Source: Magicicada septendecula | Taxonomy: Eukaryota > Arthropoda > Insecta > Hemiptera > Cicadidae | Length of the DNA: 64,000 bases | Assembly (NCBI GenBank): GCA_034769895.1 | Contig: CM068372.1 | Coordinates: 377,432,910 to 377,496,909 of the forward strand | Reading direction: 5' to 3' | Shown here: positions 32,463-43,714 of the stretch, in pieces | How positions within the stretch are numbered: the first letter of the stretch is position 1 | Layout of the letters: every line of letters starts with the position of its first letter | Program-made: the position numbers and the translations under genes | The notes under the pieces: generated by a model | Seen by the model: only the letters and a program-made list of their open reading frames with translations | Told to the model about the DNA's origin: nothing | Database searches by the model: none

Positions 32463-33337
32463 CCGTATTTTCTCGTGTATAATGCGCACTTTTTTCCTAG
32501 ATTTTCTTCCCAAAAAATGAGGGTACGCATTATACACACGAATATATAACGTACATGCTAAATTGTAAATCTACACAAGTATGGTCAGATTGTGCATGGC
32601 AGAGTTGGCAATACCGCTTAAAACTGACAGACTTGAGTCTAGTTATAGTAAAATGAAATTTACCGATAATTTGGTTCTCCGTTTTCACCCCTTTCCCATC
32701 AGTTATTTATTCACGTCGTAGACTTATAACGGTACTCTGTTTTAGCATTCTGATACTGTACTATACTTGTTTGTCGTCGTTAGTCTGTTGTTTTTACAGT
32801 CGTTCAATACCTGTATTGCCTATGTTGTCAAGAAACTTATGTATAGTCATAATGAGTGAAAGAACATCTCTCTCGTCCTATGCGACTCACTTCAAATTAT
32901 CCGTAATAAAATTCAGAAAAGAAAAGATAATCGCGCCCCATCGCACATATTTGATGTAGCGGAATCTAATATTCGGGAATGGGAAAACAAAATGCAAATG
33001 CAAATGCTATGTGCTAGTGAAAAACTAAAAATATAACTAAACAAAAACTATGAAGCGTGTAAGTTTTAAGTTGTTTTAAATTTTATATGATTTTAATATT
33101 TCTGTTATGTATTTACAAATAAATAGGCATGGCAAGTACATTTTTTCTATTATTTGGTATGAACCCCTTTCTCTGCACAGTCTAATATTTAAACAAAATG
33201 TATATTTTTCTGCGTCCTAATAAATTTGTTCAACTATTTCTTATCACAAATATGGATGCGTCTTATACACGAATTACATTTTTTCTGTGAAATGTTACGA
33301 TAAAATACGGGTGCGCATTATACACGCGAAAATACGG
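32463..33337 (+). mobile_element. Non-autonomous pogo-like (Tc1/mariner superfamily) element
   Basis: 875 bases flanked by TA on both sides (32,461-32,462 and 33,338-33,339), the duplication typical of this superfamily. The ends are near-perfect inverted repeats (CCGTATTTTC(T/G)CGTGTATAATGCGCAC, one mismatch in 27). Each end also has a subterminal inverted copy of the same motif (32,521-32,542 and about 33,250-33,275), so both ends can fold into hairpins. The interior retains the transposase N-terminus (32,852-33,030) and nothing of the DDE domain, so it is an internally deleted derivative. Confidence 0.85.
32852..33030 (+). pseudogene. Pogo-like transposase N-terminal DNA-binding fragment
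   Basis: Starts MSERTSLSSYATHFKLSVIK and stops at 32,957. One frameshift later it continues DVAESNIREWENK to a stop near 33,030. The HFKLSVIKFA...HFDV.ESNIREWRK pattern is the Brinker-type/CENP-B-like helix-turn-helix found at the N-terminus of pogo-family transposases, which would bind the terminal repeats in the nucleus. Only about 55 residues remain and the catalytic DDE part is absent. Confidence 0.75.
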
Positions 33338-33344
33338 TATTTTC

Positions 33345-34212
33345 TTCACCAGTCTTTTCGCGTTTCAGTGTAAGCAATAGAACTTGGAAACACATTTATA
33401 TGACAATTTAGAGTGACAATACAGACACTGGAGAACGTCATTAATCGTAACAACATCACATGAAGGGAAGGCCTACACTTCATGTAATGTAAACTAATGA
33501 CGTTCTGTAATGATATTGTTACGACGGTCTAACTGATCGTCGTATGGTACAGTGGAAAACAAAATACAAGGGACTACAGAAGTCACTAAAAACAAGCTTT
33601 AATTATCACAATTAACAGTTTTAATCAACAAGTTATTCAACAAGATTATACTCGTATAATAATTCAAATTAAATTTGTCCACACGCAATAATAATGCCAA
33701 CTAATAGAGTCCCTCACAATAATCACTTTTCACTAATAACAACTTGAAACGCACTGAGTAATCGTCCGAAGTAAGCTGAAAACAAAGCGGTAGGTGAGGG
33801 CTATTTATAGTCTGCAGGGTTCCATAATGTGCGTTCTTAACAAGCATTCGAAAATTCTAGAGGATACTTCAGCGCGGCCTTGGCAGAAACACACACCGGC
33901 AGGGCTAGTCGAGAAGCTTGTAGAACAACATCGAACGCTCGAGAAAGTTGCGCATTACGTAACAATATCGTACACAACAACCAATGGTGGCGAATGAGAC
34001 TAGCTTGAAAGTTGTTTGACCCCCCCCCCATTTTCTTTTGGGCAAACATAATTCAAAATTCGTCCACATAGCCTATAATTTTATAAATACAATTTATAGA
34101 TCCTTTCCGAATCAACGTTATAGAGTAAACAAAAGTAAGAGTGTGTGTAAGAGGGTTGAAAAAAAAAATATGGAAAAGCGCTGACTTCAAAATATTCTGT
34201 CTAGATTAACTG
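33345..34212 (+). repeat. R3 repeat, copy 2 (split by a solo LTR)
   Basis: Two parts (33,345-33,516 and 33,965-34,212) align with 24,150-24,536, including ACCAATGGTGGCGAATGAGA, the C-run plus TTTTCTTTTGGGCAAA, and ATCAACGTTATAGAGTAAAC. Copy 1 acts as the empty site for the insertion. Confidence 0.75.
33517..33964 (-). mobile_element. Solo LTR of an LTR retrotransposon
   Basis: A 448-base insertion with TGTTACG...CGTAACA ends and a 4-bp duplication ATAT on each side (33,513-33,516 and 33,965-33,968). The 4-bp duplication and TG/CA ends fit Ty3/gypsy. On the reverse strand it has a TATA box (CTATAAATAG, complement of 33,801-33,810) and an ATTAAA poly(A)-type signal (complement of 33,598-33,603), in the correct U3-R order, so transcription would run leftward. 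There is no internal region, so it is probably the product of LTR-LTR recombination. Confidence 0.8.
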
Positions 34213-36766
34213 TTATTCAAATTTCAGACTGGCCAAAGCACACTTAGCGGACCGCGGTCAGTTGCGACACAATCGTACAAAATCCGGTCAGCTGCGCGAT
34301 GTGAAAACTTGAACCCACTAATTGCGGAACCCAACTAATTGAACCCAATTGCGGATTGCAAACATCGTCCTACCAGGTACACAGACACTGTCTGCGTCTA
34401 TCAAAGCCGTGTACAGAGATGAAGGCTCACGCCTGGAACGGTAATACGTACGGCTGTTTTCAATGTTTATACACTGCTGCGACCAATCAGCTTTCTTTAT
34501 TCAGATTACCACTCTACATTTTGAACCCATTAGTGACAGACCTCTACGCTCTGCATAGGTATCGAAACATTATATTTAATGTTGGTGCTAAGATAAATGT
34601 GTTTAGAACTTTTTAATGATGGAATGATCTAATAAACTTAGTTTAGTTAGACCTGTAATTCGAAATCCTTGCAAATTCGACTCAATGCGTGTAAAGCCAT
34701 CTGGAAACCGCTTTCCGAGTTCGAGAGGTCACCAGCAAATAACAATGTGTCAACTTCAGAGTTACCAATCATAAAATGTACCGGAAGGTTTATCTGCCAA
34801 TTGTGTATGACGTCGTCTACACATATAATGATTCCTTTTATTTATATGTATGTGTGTGTGTGTGGTTCTTGAACAATTACTATCTCGCCGCTAAAATCAC
34901 AATATCAATAGCGAATCTTAAACAATTTATTTCTCTTCTTTCCCATCTAGAACGTTACTGATTAAGATTACCAGAATAAACAATCCGCAAAAGATAATGC
35001 TTAATTAAAACGTTTGTCATAATGGAAAAAAAAAGAAACAGAGAGAAAGTCGCCGTCGTTTGTTAAAACAAAATACAGTCAGCTTAAAACACTTGGAAGA
35101 GAAAGTTTTGATTTGCGAAATATACGAGCTTTGTGCTGTAAATAACAACACCGCGTTGGTCCCATATGCACCTTAAAGCAAAGTTTACTGAGTAAGTAAT
35201 ATATTAGATAAGAAATATTAAACGAGAAACTACCGCTCGACAGAACCAACGCGAGAAAACCAAAGTTGTTGCGCCCGACTCCCATTATTGTAATTACTAT
35301 TACGCTATACATTACTGGAATACAAAATGAAAGCCAATGAAAGTATTTGTTTACTTTGTTCGCTTAGCCAGAATTCACTGAACCCTGTTAATCTATTCAC
35401 CATCGTCACAAGTAATGATTGTTCATTTTATAAAGTAAAATTCTCAGTTTATTTATGCAGGTGCTATGTTTAATGTTGATAAGCTTGTTTTATACATTCA
35501 TTTACGTATATGATAATAAATTTATCATATACACCTACATTGCAACAGTACACAGGATACGAAGTTCTTTTAAGTGGAATACTACTGCTATATAACATTT
35601 TCTGATGGCCATAGACATGTTTTAAATTGATTTTGTTCTTTTTTTGTAAAGTAGTCGTAAGTTTTGAACCAAGCTATGTTTTAAAAAGTATGTTATGTCA
35701 AAATGTTCACAATTTTATTCTCTTTTATGTCATGTGAAATATGTGTGTGTAAGTGCACGGGTGCGAACATTTTAATAACTTCGAGGAAAATTAACATTTC
35801 GTTCTGAAACTTAGACAGAGTATTTTCATGGTTATAAGCTACATTTTCCATATACTCAATTCTCCACACCTATATTTTTTAATGAATTCAATCTTCTTTC
35901 ATCCTCGTTATCTTCAAGAAAGTAATAAAATTTATAGATTAGATCTAGACAGGCCTCTGCAGAATCGGACAGAGTTTAAGCCTGATTTCAGTCTATCTGT
36001 GTTCTCATCTGTGACGTTGCTGAAGTTTCAACCAATCAGAGGATCTAAAATTTATTCAGTTTGGTCATCTGTCAAGACCACTTCGGGCAGTTCCTTCCAA
36101 AGACTCGTTATAGAAAGACGTACTCGCTACCCACGAGTTTTTCGTGACCAGACAGGTCGTTTTCCTTTAAACTTAGAAGTTGGTTCACGGTTCGAGGTCT
36201 TCGAAACCATTACCACTTACAGAACTCAATTTAAATAGATCATCATACTCTAGTGCTTTTCGCGTATGGTAGAAGATATCCGCTAGGGACAAAATATCTA
36301 CCGAGATATTTTGATACTTACGCGAGACACTTCAAGAAGCCAGATTTGTGTAAGCTTAATACACACAGATCTATTTTACCCATTTTAAAACCCTGAGATA
36401 ATTTTATAAACAATAACAGTTCGTATCGCAGTGTGCGTGGGTGCAAAGACGTGAATTGTCAGCGTAGCAGTCATCGGTCGACGTGCAGTCACAGCGATCC
36501 AGTCGAGGTGCGGGGAGCGCATGGTGTCGACGCAAACAGTGGATTTCAACAGAACAAGTAACATAATTGTAAAGCAAGCCATAGACTCAATTTTGAAAGA
36601 CAAATTTTAAATAAACAATTTTATATTATAAATTAATAACATAATAGTAAATTTTAACGTTTTTAATTTAATAAATTTTCCTACCTCCAGATATAGACTC
36701 TGCTGTAATAATTTCTATAATACCTATCTATGCAGATTTAAATTGTATCGTTGCATAAATAGTATT
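34213..36766. other. No gene seen; presumably includes the gypsy 5' flank or LTR
   Basis: No conserved ORF was found; the 136-codon frame at 35,828-36,238 has no recognised domain. A perfect 11-bp hairpin (GTATATGATAA/TTATCATATAC, loop of five) lies at 35,506-35,532. The 5' LTR of the gypsy element should end just before 36,767. I could not find its start, because no long direct-repeat partner is visible downstream of the integrase. Confidence 0.45.
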
Positions 36767-36786
36767 TGGCGCCGTCAACTTGGGGC
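36767..36786 (+). promoter_or_regulatory. Gypsy primer-binding site
   Basis: TGGCGCCGTCAACTTGGGGC, a TGGCGCC-type PBS similar to the tRNA-Lys class. It sits about 390 bases before gag, as expected. Confidence 0.7.
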
Positions 36787-37173
36787 AAGAGTTAATAGTT
36801 AATACGATTTTAGGTTAAGAATTTTAATTACTGTGTATAGACTAAATTTTATTTGAACTGTGTTTTATATTTTAATATTGCGTCGCAGGGAGTGTATATA
36901 AACTGTTGCATATTCTCTGTGAAACAAATTATTTTGGACAATATTAATTTAGTTTTAAATAATATTTGGTATCTGAAATATATGTGCGTGTTAGTTTAAT
37001 TAGGTTAAGGTAAGATTGTGGACATTCGATTCGAGATTACTGACGAACACTGACCACGTCAAACAAGTATACAGTTACATTTTAATAATCTTAGCTAACA
37101 ATAGTTTAACCGTACACGTTTAAATCATAACGATAAAACTTTGTTTTGGTTATAAGTTTAAAATTGTAAACAA

Positions 37174-38256
37174 ATGGCTGAGTCTCAAACTCCATTAGTT
37201 GATCTGCAAGTTACGCTGACGTCAATATTGGCGAGTATTCAAAAAGTACAAGAAGACGCGAACAGACAAAATAAAACACTACACGATGAAAACAAAAAAA
37301 TATTTGCCGCGGTCCACGATCAAAGCAAGCAAAACAAAGCATTATTAGAAGCTACGGAGAAGAAGATATCGGATAAGGTTGAATCTATACGCGCGAATGT
37401 TGAACTTGCATTAGAAGTTAATAGTTCGCGTATAAGCGAATGCGAGGCTAGAGTTGGTTCGATCGAGGAACGAGTTCAAGGGCAGGCGACCACCATTTGT
37501 CTCCGAACAAGAACATCGGTTCGAAGAACTTAGACAACAAATTAATAGGTTACAACGTACCTCTATGCCTGCGAGCCAAACAACTTATGTATATAAAACA
37601 ATTGATGAACCTAACTCACAACCTAAATTCTATGGTCAAGATAGCTGCAATCCTTTACGGTTTCTTCGGGCGTGCGAACGTACTATGGAATCCATTAACA
37701 ATTTGAGCGAAGTGGACAAAATTAATTGGGTTGTGCGGCAGCTTAAAGGTACGGCGGCAGAATGGTTCACGGTTGTGCAGGATAAGATTACCGTAACAAA
37801 GACTTTGTAGACCATTTCCGAGCACGGTATTGGAATGAAGAGGTACAGCGAAAAATCCGTGTACAGTTGGAATTCGGTAAATATACGCCAGCCAAAGGGT
37901 CCAAAGAGAAATACCTGATACAACTTGTGTCTCGAGCCAAATATCTTGAACCACCAATGACAGAGGCAGAAATGGTAAATAAGCTTGCTCATCACATTAG
38001 TATTGGAATTCAAATAGCCGTGATCACACAAGGTGTAAAAACAATAGAAGAGTTGTTATTACTATTGACCAAATGGGAGAATGTTGATAGTCCCAATAGT
38101 GATAGCAACCAAACACGCACATCAATTCAATCAACTCATAAACGAAAACAACAACAACAATATCAACATAAACAAAACAGTCCAAAATATAATCAGCATA
38201 AAGTCGCGTCGGTAACTGAAAATAAACCAGTTTTAGAACAGCTAAAAAACTTGTAA
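37174..38256 (+). pseudogene. Ty3/gypsy gag, frameshifted
   Basis: The start at 37,174 gives MAESQTPLVDLQ followed by a long Gln/Lys/Glu-rich coiled-coil-like segment (about residues 15-110). The frame shifts near 37,480 into 37,454-37,810. That part holds the capsid core: PKFYGQDSCNPLRFLRACER and QLKGTAAEWFTVVQ, resembling the retrotransposon gag domain. It shifts back near 37,804 to the original frame (ARYWNEEVQRKIR, then FGKYTPAKGSKEKYL), ending in a Gln/Lys/His-rich basic tail at 38,256. The two shifts compensate, so they are probably single-base lesions rather than programmed events. I see no CCHC zinc knuckle. Gag would form the cytoplasmic particle and bind RNA. Confidence 0.8.
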
Positions 38257-38267
38257 GGTTAAACGGC

Positions 38268-38699
38268 GTGTGTCCGTGCACAGAAAAACAAAGCATTAAA
38301 AGTCAGTGTCAACATTCTAGTGTTGACAATAGTAGTGATAAGCGAACATTTTGTGTGTCAGGCATATACCCGAATGATACACGAGATGATCTAGCAAATA
38401 GTAATAGGTGTATGGAAGTTGACAATAGTGTTAAGATAGTAAACAAAAGTACTATAGTAAGAGCCAAAATTAATAATTGTATAGGAAATTTTCTATTAGA
38501 TAGCGGGGCTCAGATATCTTTAATAAGCGAAAAATTTATAAATAAACATAAGAATCAGTTTAAGAAGGTACCAATATTACCCGTAAACAACACAATTATT
38601 AAAACAGCCACGAATGATAATCAAATTATTAAACGACAAGCATTGGTGTCTATCACAACACAGGGAGTCGAGATTGACGTGCCAGTACTATTAATTTAA
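38268..38699 (+). pseudogene. Ty3/gypsy protease region
   Basis: A 143-codon frame with the aspartic-protease signature LLDSGAQISLIS (catalytic Asp at residue 78), preceded by RAKINNCIGNF and followed by a Lys-rich loop and QALVSITTQG. The end of the domain (VILGTDTL, near 38,723-38,745) is in another frame after a stop at 38,697-38,699. The change from the gag frame could be a natural gag-pol frameshift, but the second break is a lesion. The enzyme would cut the polyprotein in the particle. Confidence 0.8.
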
Positions 38700-39879
38700 A
38701 GACCTTGTATATGATGTTATACTGGGTACTGACACGTTAAGCAAAATAAATGCTGTAATTGATTTTAATGATAATACTTTGATGTGCAAAATAAATAACA
38801 AACATTATAGCGTAAAATTAGGACATATGGACATCAAAAATGAGTCAGTTACGAATTACTTAAAAATAAACAAACCGCTTATCAACATAACCTCAAATGT
38901 AAACAATAACAATAACAGTGATCAGCTAACTGCAGTACAACAAAGCAGATTAGATGCGTTATTAAATAAACATAAACCGGTGTTTGAAAATCATCATACT
39001 ACTACGGATGTATACGTCCATAAAATTCGGGTTACAAATGAAAGTAAATTTGTAAGAAAAACTTACCCTATCCCCTTACATTATCAAAAGCAAGTTGATG
39101 AGGAGATTTCGAAGATGCTACAAAATAATATTATTGAAAGATCAAATAGCACTTTCCTCAACCCGATGGTAGTTGTGAAAAAGAAAAACAATGACAACCG
39201 GATATGTTTAGACATGAGGAATTTAAACAGTATCACCAAAAACTGTTATGACTGCGCACCAAATGCAGAGAATTTATTTATTAGACTAAATGTCAAGGGG
39301 TGAAATATATAACACACCTTGATTTAAAAAGCGGGTTTTGGTAAATTTCTTTAGCGGAGAATAGTAGAAAGTTTACTGCATTCCTTTATAAAAATAAATG
39401 TTACCAATTTGAAATGGTTCCGTTCGGACTAGTGACCAGTCTTGCTGCCATGGTAAGATGTTTGTTTACAGTTGGCACTGGGACCTGAGGTTGAGGAGTA
39501 TGTTAGTGTATTTGTTGATGATATACTTGTCATATCAAAATCATTTGAAGAACACCTTAAACATCTAGATATTGTGTTTAGCAAGCTGCGGAGTGCTAAC
39601 CTAGTACTGAATTATGACAAGTGCGAATTTGGGAAATCACAAATTAAATTCTTGGGACACATCATTTCAGCTGATGGTGTGCGTACAGATCCGGAGAAGG
39701 TTCAAGCCATTACGGGATTTCCTACACCTAATAAAGCCAAGGACATCAGGGCATTCCTGGGGTTAACAGGGTATTACCGTCGTTTTACGCCAGATTGCTC
39801 CAAAACCATAGAACCACTATTAGAACTTTTAAGGAAAACACTAAATGGCGCTGTGAAGAGAGACACGAAGCGGCACTGA
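38700..39879 (+). pseudogene. Ty3/gypsy reverse transcriptase, broken
   Basis: The N-terminal part (38,779-39,303) has the typical LLNKHKPVF opening, VRKTYPIPLHYQKQVDEEI, MLQNNIIERSNSTFLNPMVV and RICLDMRNLN. The middle part (39,303-39,471) is in a shifted frame with HLDLKSGFW, one in-frame stop (TAA after W) and FEMVPFGL. The C-terminal part (39,472-39,879) has the catalytic FVDD (residues 14-17 of that frame), then KCEFGKSQIKFLGHIIS and RAFLGLTGYYRRF, the RT connection. FVDD replaces the commoner YVDD and is tolerated in the family. All RT blocks are present but not in one frame, so the copy is inactive. Confidence 0.85.
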
Positions 39880-39939
39880 ATGCAACGAAGGAGTTATTTA
39901 CGAAAAATCTGCATGTAATCCATCCAGAGAAGGGGAAAA

Positions 39940-40428
39940 TTGTACGTGTTAAATTGCGACGCTTCTGACTATGCTATAGGTGGAATATTGTACAAGCGGA
40001 ATGACAAAGGCGAACATAAAGTCATCGCGCATGTCAACAGATCCTTGAAAGGTGCTGAAAGGAACTATTTCACGTCCGAAAAGGAAATTTTAGCCATAGT
40101 TTATAGTATAAGTAAATTTACGTACTATCTTGTAGGGGAACATTTTGAAATTTTATTTGATAATCAAGCGCTATCATTTCTTCTTAAATGTAAACGATCA
40201 AATGCTCGTATGTCATGTTGGAGTATGGCTATACAGGAGTATGACTTTAGTATAAAATACTGTAAGGCAATTGAAAATAAAATGGGCGACACGGTAAGTC
40301 GTTATCCTCCAACAGAGCAAGAAAACTATTCTGCGACTAAAAATGAAGCAATTAAGTATGTTTTACCCGATAATTTAAAAACTCAACTTAAAAACATTAG
40401 TATGGAACAACAACGTGATGAAAGTTAA
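39940..40428 (+). pseudogene. Ty3/gypsy RNase H
   Basis: A 162-codon open frame. The RNase H fold is clear: LNCDASDYAIGGIL with the first catalytic Asp at residue 7, then GAERNYFTSEKEILAIVY with the Glu, and FEILFDNQALSFLL with the next Asp. It ends in YDFSIKYCKAIENKMGDTVS, the usual link to integrase. This domain would remove the RNA strand from the RNA-DNA hybrid. It is separated from RT by a shift near 39,880-39,935. Confidence 0.85.
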
Positions 40429-40489
40429 AGAAAATTTGTCAAGAAATTAAAGATAGGGAAATCCAAAATACCAAATCGTAAATAATACA

Positions 40490-41575
40490 TTGTATAAGCT
40501 TATTGATGGGCAATGGAAAATCATGGTTCCTGATAACATCGTGGAGGACTTGACTTGGGCATGTCATGAGAGTATAGCACATGCGGGTGCATATAAGTGC
40601 TATTTAACACTTAGAGAAGACTTCATCTGGCTGAACATGTCTAGAAAAATAAAATCTATACTACGAACCTGCCATACTTGTCACACATCAAAATATCCCA
40701 ACCAGCATACCTACGTTGAAATGAGTAATATTGTAACATGTAATAAAAATGAATTGTTATGTATTGATTTTCTAGGACCACTACCACGTGCAGCTAGGGG
40801 AATGAGGAATCTTGTAGTTTGTACAGACGCTTTTTCCAAGCATGTTAGTTTATATGCTATTGGCCGACCAACAACTGAGGCAATTCTTGAGAAATATTTT
40901 CCAAAATATGGGCATGTTAAAAAAATATTATCGGATTATCGGATCAAGGTAAGCAATTTCAAAATAAGAAATGGTAATCTGAGCTTGAGAAGCATCAACA
41001 TAGGCCTACAGGCAGTATTGACGGCGATCCGGAGACCTCAAGGTCTCGCGGAGAGGGTAAATAGGGAATTAGGAAGACTATTCAGGACGTACTGTAATAC
41101 CAATCACAGTAAATGGCCTGAATTTCTCGAGTTTTTCGAGCAAGCCATCAATGGGAATTACAACGATACGACTGGATTCACACCTAGTGAGCTACACTCT
41201 GGAGAAATGCCTAGGCGTGTATGGAATGAATATGTAAAGCGAGTTGCCACACAGAACTTACCTGTTCCAAACGAAGTTAAGCGTTTAGAAGCTAGAAGAC
41301 GTATTAAAAGGAGTGCAGAGGAACGCACAGAAAAGTTTAATGCGGAACATAAACTTCTGAAATTCAAAGAAGGCGAGATGGTTCTTTTAAAAGCGTTGAA
41401 CGTTGGTCGTAGTGAAGATAACACAGCTGCTAAATTCTTTAGGTTATATAATGGACCTTTCTTATTATCTGAGCAAGTTGGTAAAAATACCTACATTGTT
41501 ATTAATCCTACAACTAACCGTACTATTGGTAAATTCCATGCATCATCTTTACGCAAATATTATGTTAAAGAATAA
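40490..41575 (+). pseudogene. Ty3/gypsy integrase, largely open frame
   Basis: A 361-codon frame. The zinc-binding N-terminus is intact (H26/H31 and C61-x2-C64: CHESIAHAG... RTCHTCH). The catalytic core has D93 (LLCIDFLGPL) and D149 (KKILSDY), but the residues after D149 read RIKVSNFKIRNGN instead of the usual D(H/N)G.QF. A compensated pair of frameshifts therefore seems to scramble about 30-40 residues before the LAERVNREL block that carries the Glu. The C-terminal part (EGEMVLLKA... FRLYNGPFLLSEQVGKNTYI) is the normal chromodomain-less gypsy tail. It would insert the cDNA into nuclear DNA. Confidence 0.85.
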
Positions 41576-41815
41576 ACTGTTCATGTATATCAGGGTATAT
41601 GATGTGTGACTGTATTGAAACAAAGTGTATAAAAAAAAAATGTATTACGTATGTGAGGTGAGATGTCGGAGTATGTGGAGAAAGGTTTGGAACCTGTCTA
41701 AGATAAGGAGACATGACGTCATCAAATGTTATTATGGCTTATCTTATGAGGGCATAGTATTCAGAATTTGACAACGTGTAATTGTGTAAAACGTTTCTTC
41801 TGATAAAATGGAACT

Positions 41816-42188
41816 TGTTGAGAATATACTGGAAAACTCTACATTAATTCATTAGTGGGTGTACCTGTCATTGTAGAGGTGAAAGTTTGTGTTGTGCGGT
41901 GGGGGGTCGAGCTGCCTGGGCGGGCCTCAGCCCGCACACATGCGTGTTTACTGTGAGAGTCTAGAAAAGTAATGTTCTCGAAGTTTTAAATAAAAGGAAA
42001 GATCTGGAAGCTTTTTTCTATATAAACAGAGATGCACTCGACAAGTTCAGTTCAGTTTTAAATGTGCTCTTGTAATGTGTATTTCGTGTGTCCGTTTTAT
42101 GTATACTTGCTACTAAACTGTTCCTTCAATAAAGCGTGTGTTTGCTCTTGTACTTAAATTATTCATTATTTTTTCCCATACCTCAACA
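41816..42188 (+). repeat. Copia 5' LTR
   Basis: 373 bases with inverted ends TGTTGA...TCAACA. TATA box CTATATAAAC near 42,018, a repeated TTCAGTTCAG initiator-like motif near 42,047, and poly(A) signal AATAAA at 42,128-42,133. All are in the order expected for U3-R-U5. Confidence 0.95.
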
Positions 42189-42203
42189 GGTTATGGGCCC
42201 AGT
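42189..42203 (+). promoter_or_regulatory. Copia primer-binding site
   Basis: GGTTATGGGCCCAGT directly after the LTR. This is the classic insect copia PBS that pairs with an internal part of initiator tRNA-Met rather than its 3' end. Confidence 0.9.
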
Positions 42204-42265
42204 GGCATTTTAAAATCGGAGTGGAGTGTGTAATTGGAGTGCAAGTATAAAATACTTGTGCAAAA

Positions 42266-43714
42266 ATGGAACCGAATATAAAAATTGAAAAACTTCGTGA
42301 CAAAGATAATTGGCATCAATGGCGCTTCGTAGTATGCACATTGATGGAAGAGGATGATGATGTGCTGGATGTTTGCGAAGGAAGATTAGCCGAGCCAGCT
42401 GCAGGTGCAGAAGATCGTGATGCGTTGTTGGAAAAGTTCAAGAAGGCGGACAAAATTGCCAGAAAGTTAATTGTTACAACAGTGGTGAGAAAGCCTCTCG
42501 AACTTATAATGGGTTGTTCTACTGCCAAGGAGATGTGGGACAAATTGAATACAGCATATGATCTAAAATCTGATGAAAATCTGTCGATGATTCAAAAACA
42601 ATTTTTTGAGTTTAAGTGGACAGAGAGTGAAAGTGTTACGTATAATATTTCAAAAATAGAACAGTTGGCTAGAAAAATGAAAAATCTCGGGGGGAAAATT
42701 GAAAACACTATGGTGATGACTCGTGTTTTAACATCTTTGCCACAAAAGTTTAATCATTTTCACGGTGCTTGGGATTCGGTATCTGACGATAAGAAGAATC
42801 TCGAAAATTTGACTGAGCGCTTGATGGCAGAAGAATTTAGATTACAAGAGCAAAAGGAAGTACACGAAGAGACGACAGCATTGCTAGCTAATCTGAAAAT
42901 CGGTCATAAGGAACAGAAGAATGACTCTTATAAATATGAGAAGAATGATTTGAAACAAGAGCAGTGTTATAATTGTGGAAGACAAGGTCATTTAAAAAGG
43001 GACTGCTTCAGGTGTTATACGTGCAAAAGAAAAGGTCATAAAAGTAACAATTGCTTCATGAATAAGAATAATGGACAGCGAAGATGGTCGAATAATCAAG
43101 AAAGAAGTAACTCGTCTTCTGGACAGAAGAAATCAACATCGAGAGTAGCACTAATAGGTGACAAAGGCAGCTGTGGTAATCGGGATGATCTCTGGATTGT
43201 GGATTCGGGTGCGACGGATCATATGTCGAAGCATCGAGAATGGTTTTCAACGTTCGAAGAATATACAACACCAGTCAGTGTAAGAATGGGCAACGGTATG
43301 ACAATGTCTGCATATGGTAAAGGTAATATTGACTTTGAAACTTATAAAAATAGTGAACGAGTAGAAGGTACTATCTATAATGTATTATATGTTCCTGATT
43401 CAATGTATAATCTGTTTTCTGTTAAATATGCGGGTAAAAGAGGTATAGATTATGAAATAACACATAATGCTACGAGATGTACTTTAAAGCATGGTAATGA
43501 AATTCTTGTAACTGGTTCCGAATATGAGCCTGGTAGTTTGCTAAAATTAGACATTCAAACTTTAATTCCAAAAGAATGTAACGTGGTAGAACAAAAGAGT
43601 AGATCGAGCATTGCCAACGGTAATGTTTTACAATTATGGCAAGAAAGACTGCCATCAAAATGTAAAACGTGTGAAGAATTTCTTGAAAAATCTAAATATA
43701 AAATTTACGGATGA
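42266..43714 (+). pseudogene. Copia Gag and protease
   Basis: Starts MEPNIKIEKLRDKDNWHQWR and is open for 482 codons. It has a UBN2-type gag (residues 1-210), two CCHC zinc knuckles (CYNCGRQGHLKRDC at residues 234-247 and CYTCKRKGHKSNNC at 250-263) and the aspartic protease with DSGATDHMS (catalytic Asp 313). The frame then enters the pre-integrase region and is lost near 43,650 through a one-base deletion, with 26 wrong residues before the stop. Two knuckles instead of the single one of Drosophila copia is a family variation. Gag packages the RNA in virus-like particles and the protease cuts the polyprotein. Confidence 0.9.

Larger units (their letters stand above)
36767..41815 (+). mobile_element. 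Decayed Ty3/gypsy retrotransposon, 3' end interrupted by copia
   Basis: PBS, gag, protease, RT, RNase H and integrase occur in the Ty3/gypsy order, spread over all three frames. The element has at least five frame changes and one in-frame stop in RT. The coding part ends at 41,575. A purine-rich GTGAGGTGAGATG (about 41,655-41,667) may be the polypurine tract, with a possible 3' LTR beginning after it. The copia LTR starts at 41,816, cutting this region. LTRs were not identified with confidence. Confidence 0.85.

Noticed and set aside
35828-36238. 136-codon ORF before the gypsy element
   Set aside because: No motif or family recognised, no promoter or splice context. It may be part of the unplaced gypsy LTR.
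41650-41815. Gypsy 3' LTR starting at TGTCGGAGTATG
   Set aside because: Plausible after the purine-rich tract, but no matching copy was found upstream of the gypsy PBS, so I did not annotate it as an LTR.
43056-43271. Reverse ORF inside copia gag
   Set aside because: Shadow of the zinc-knuckle and protease coding sequence.
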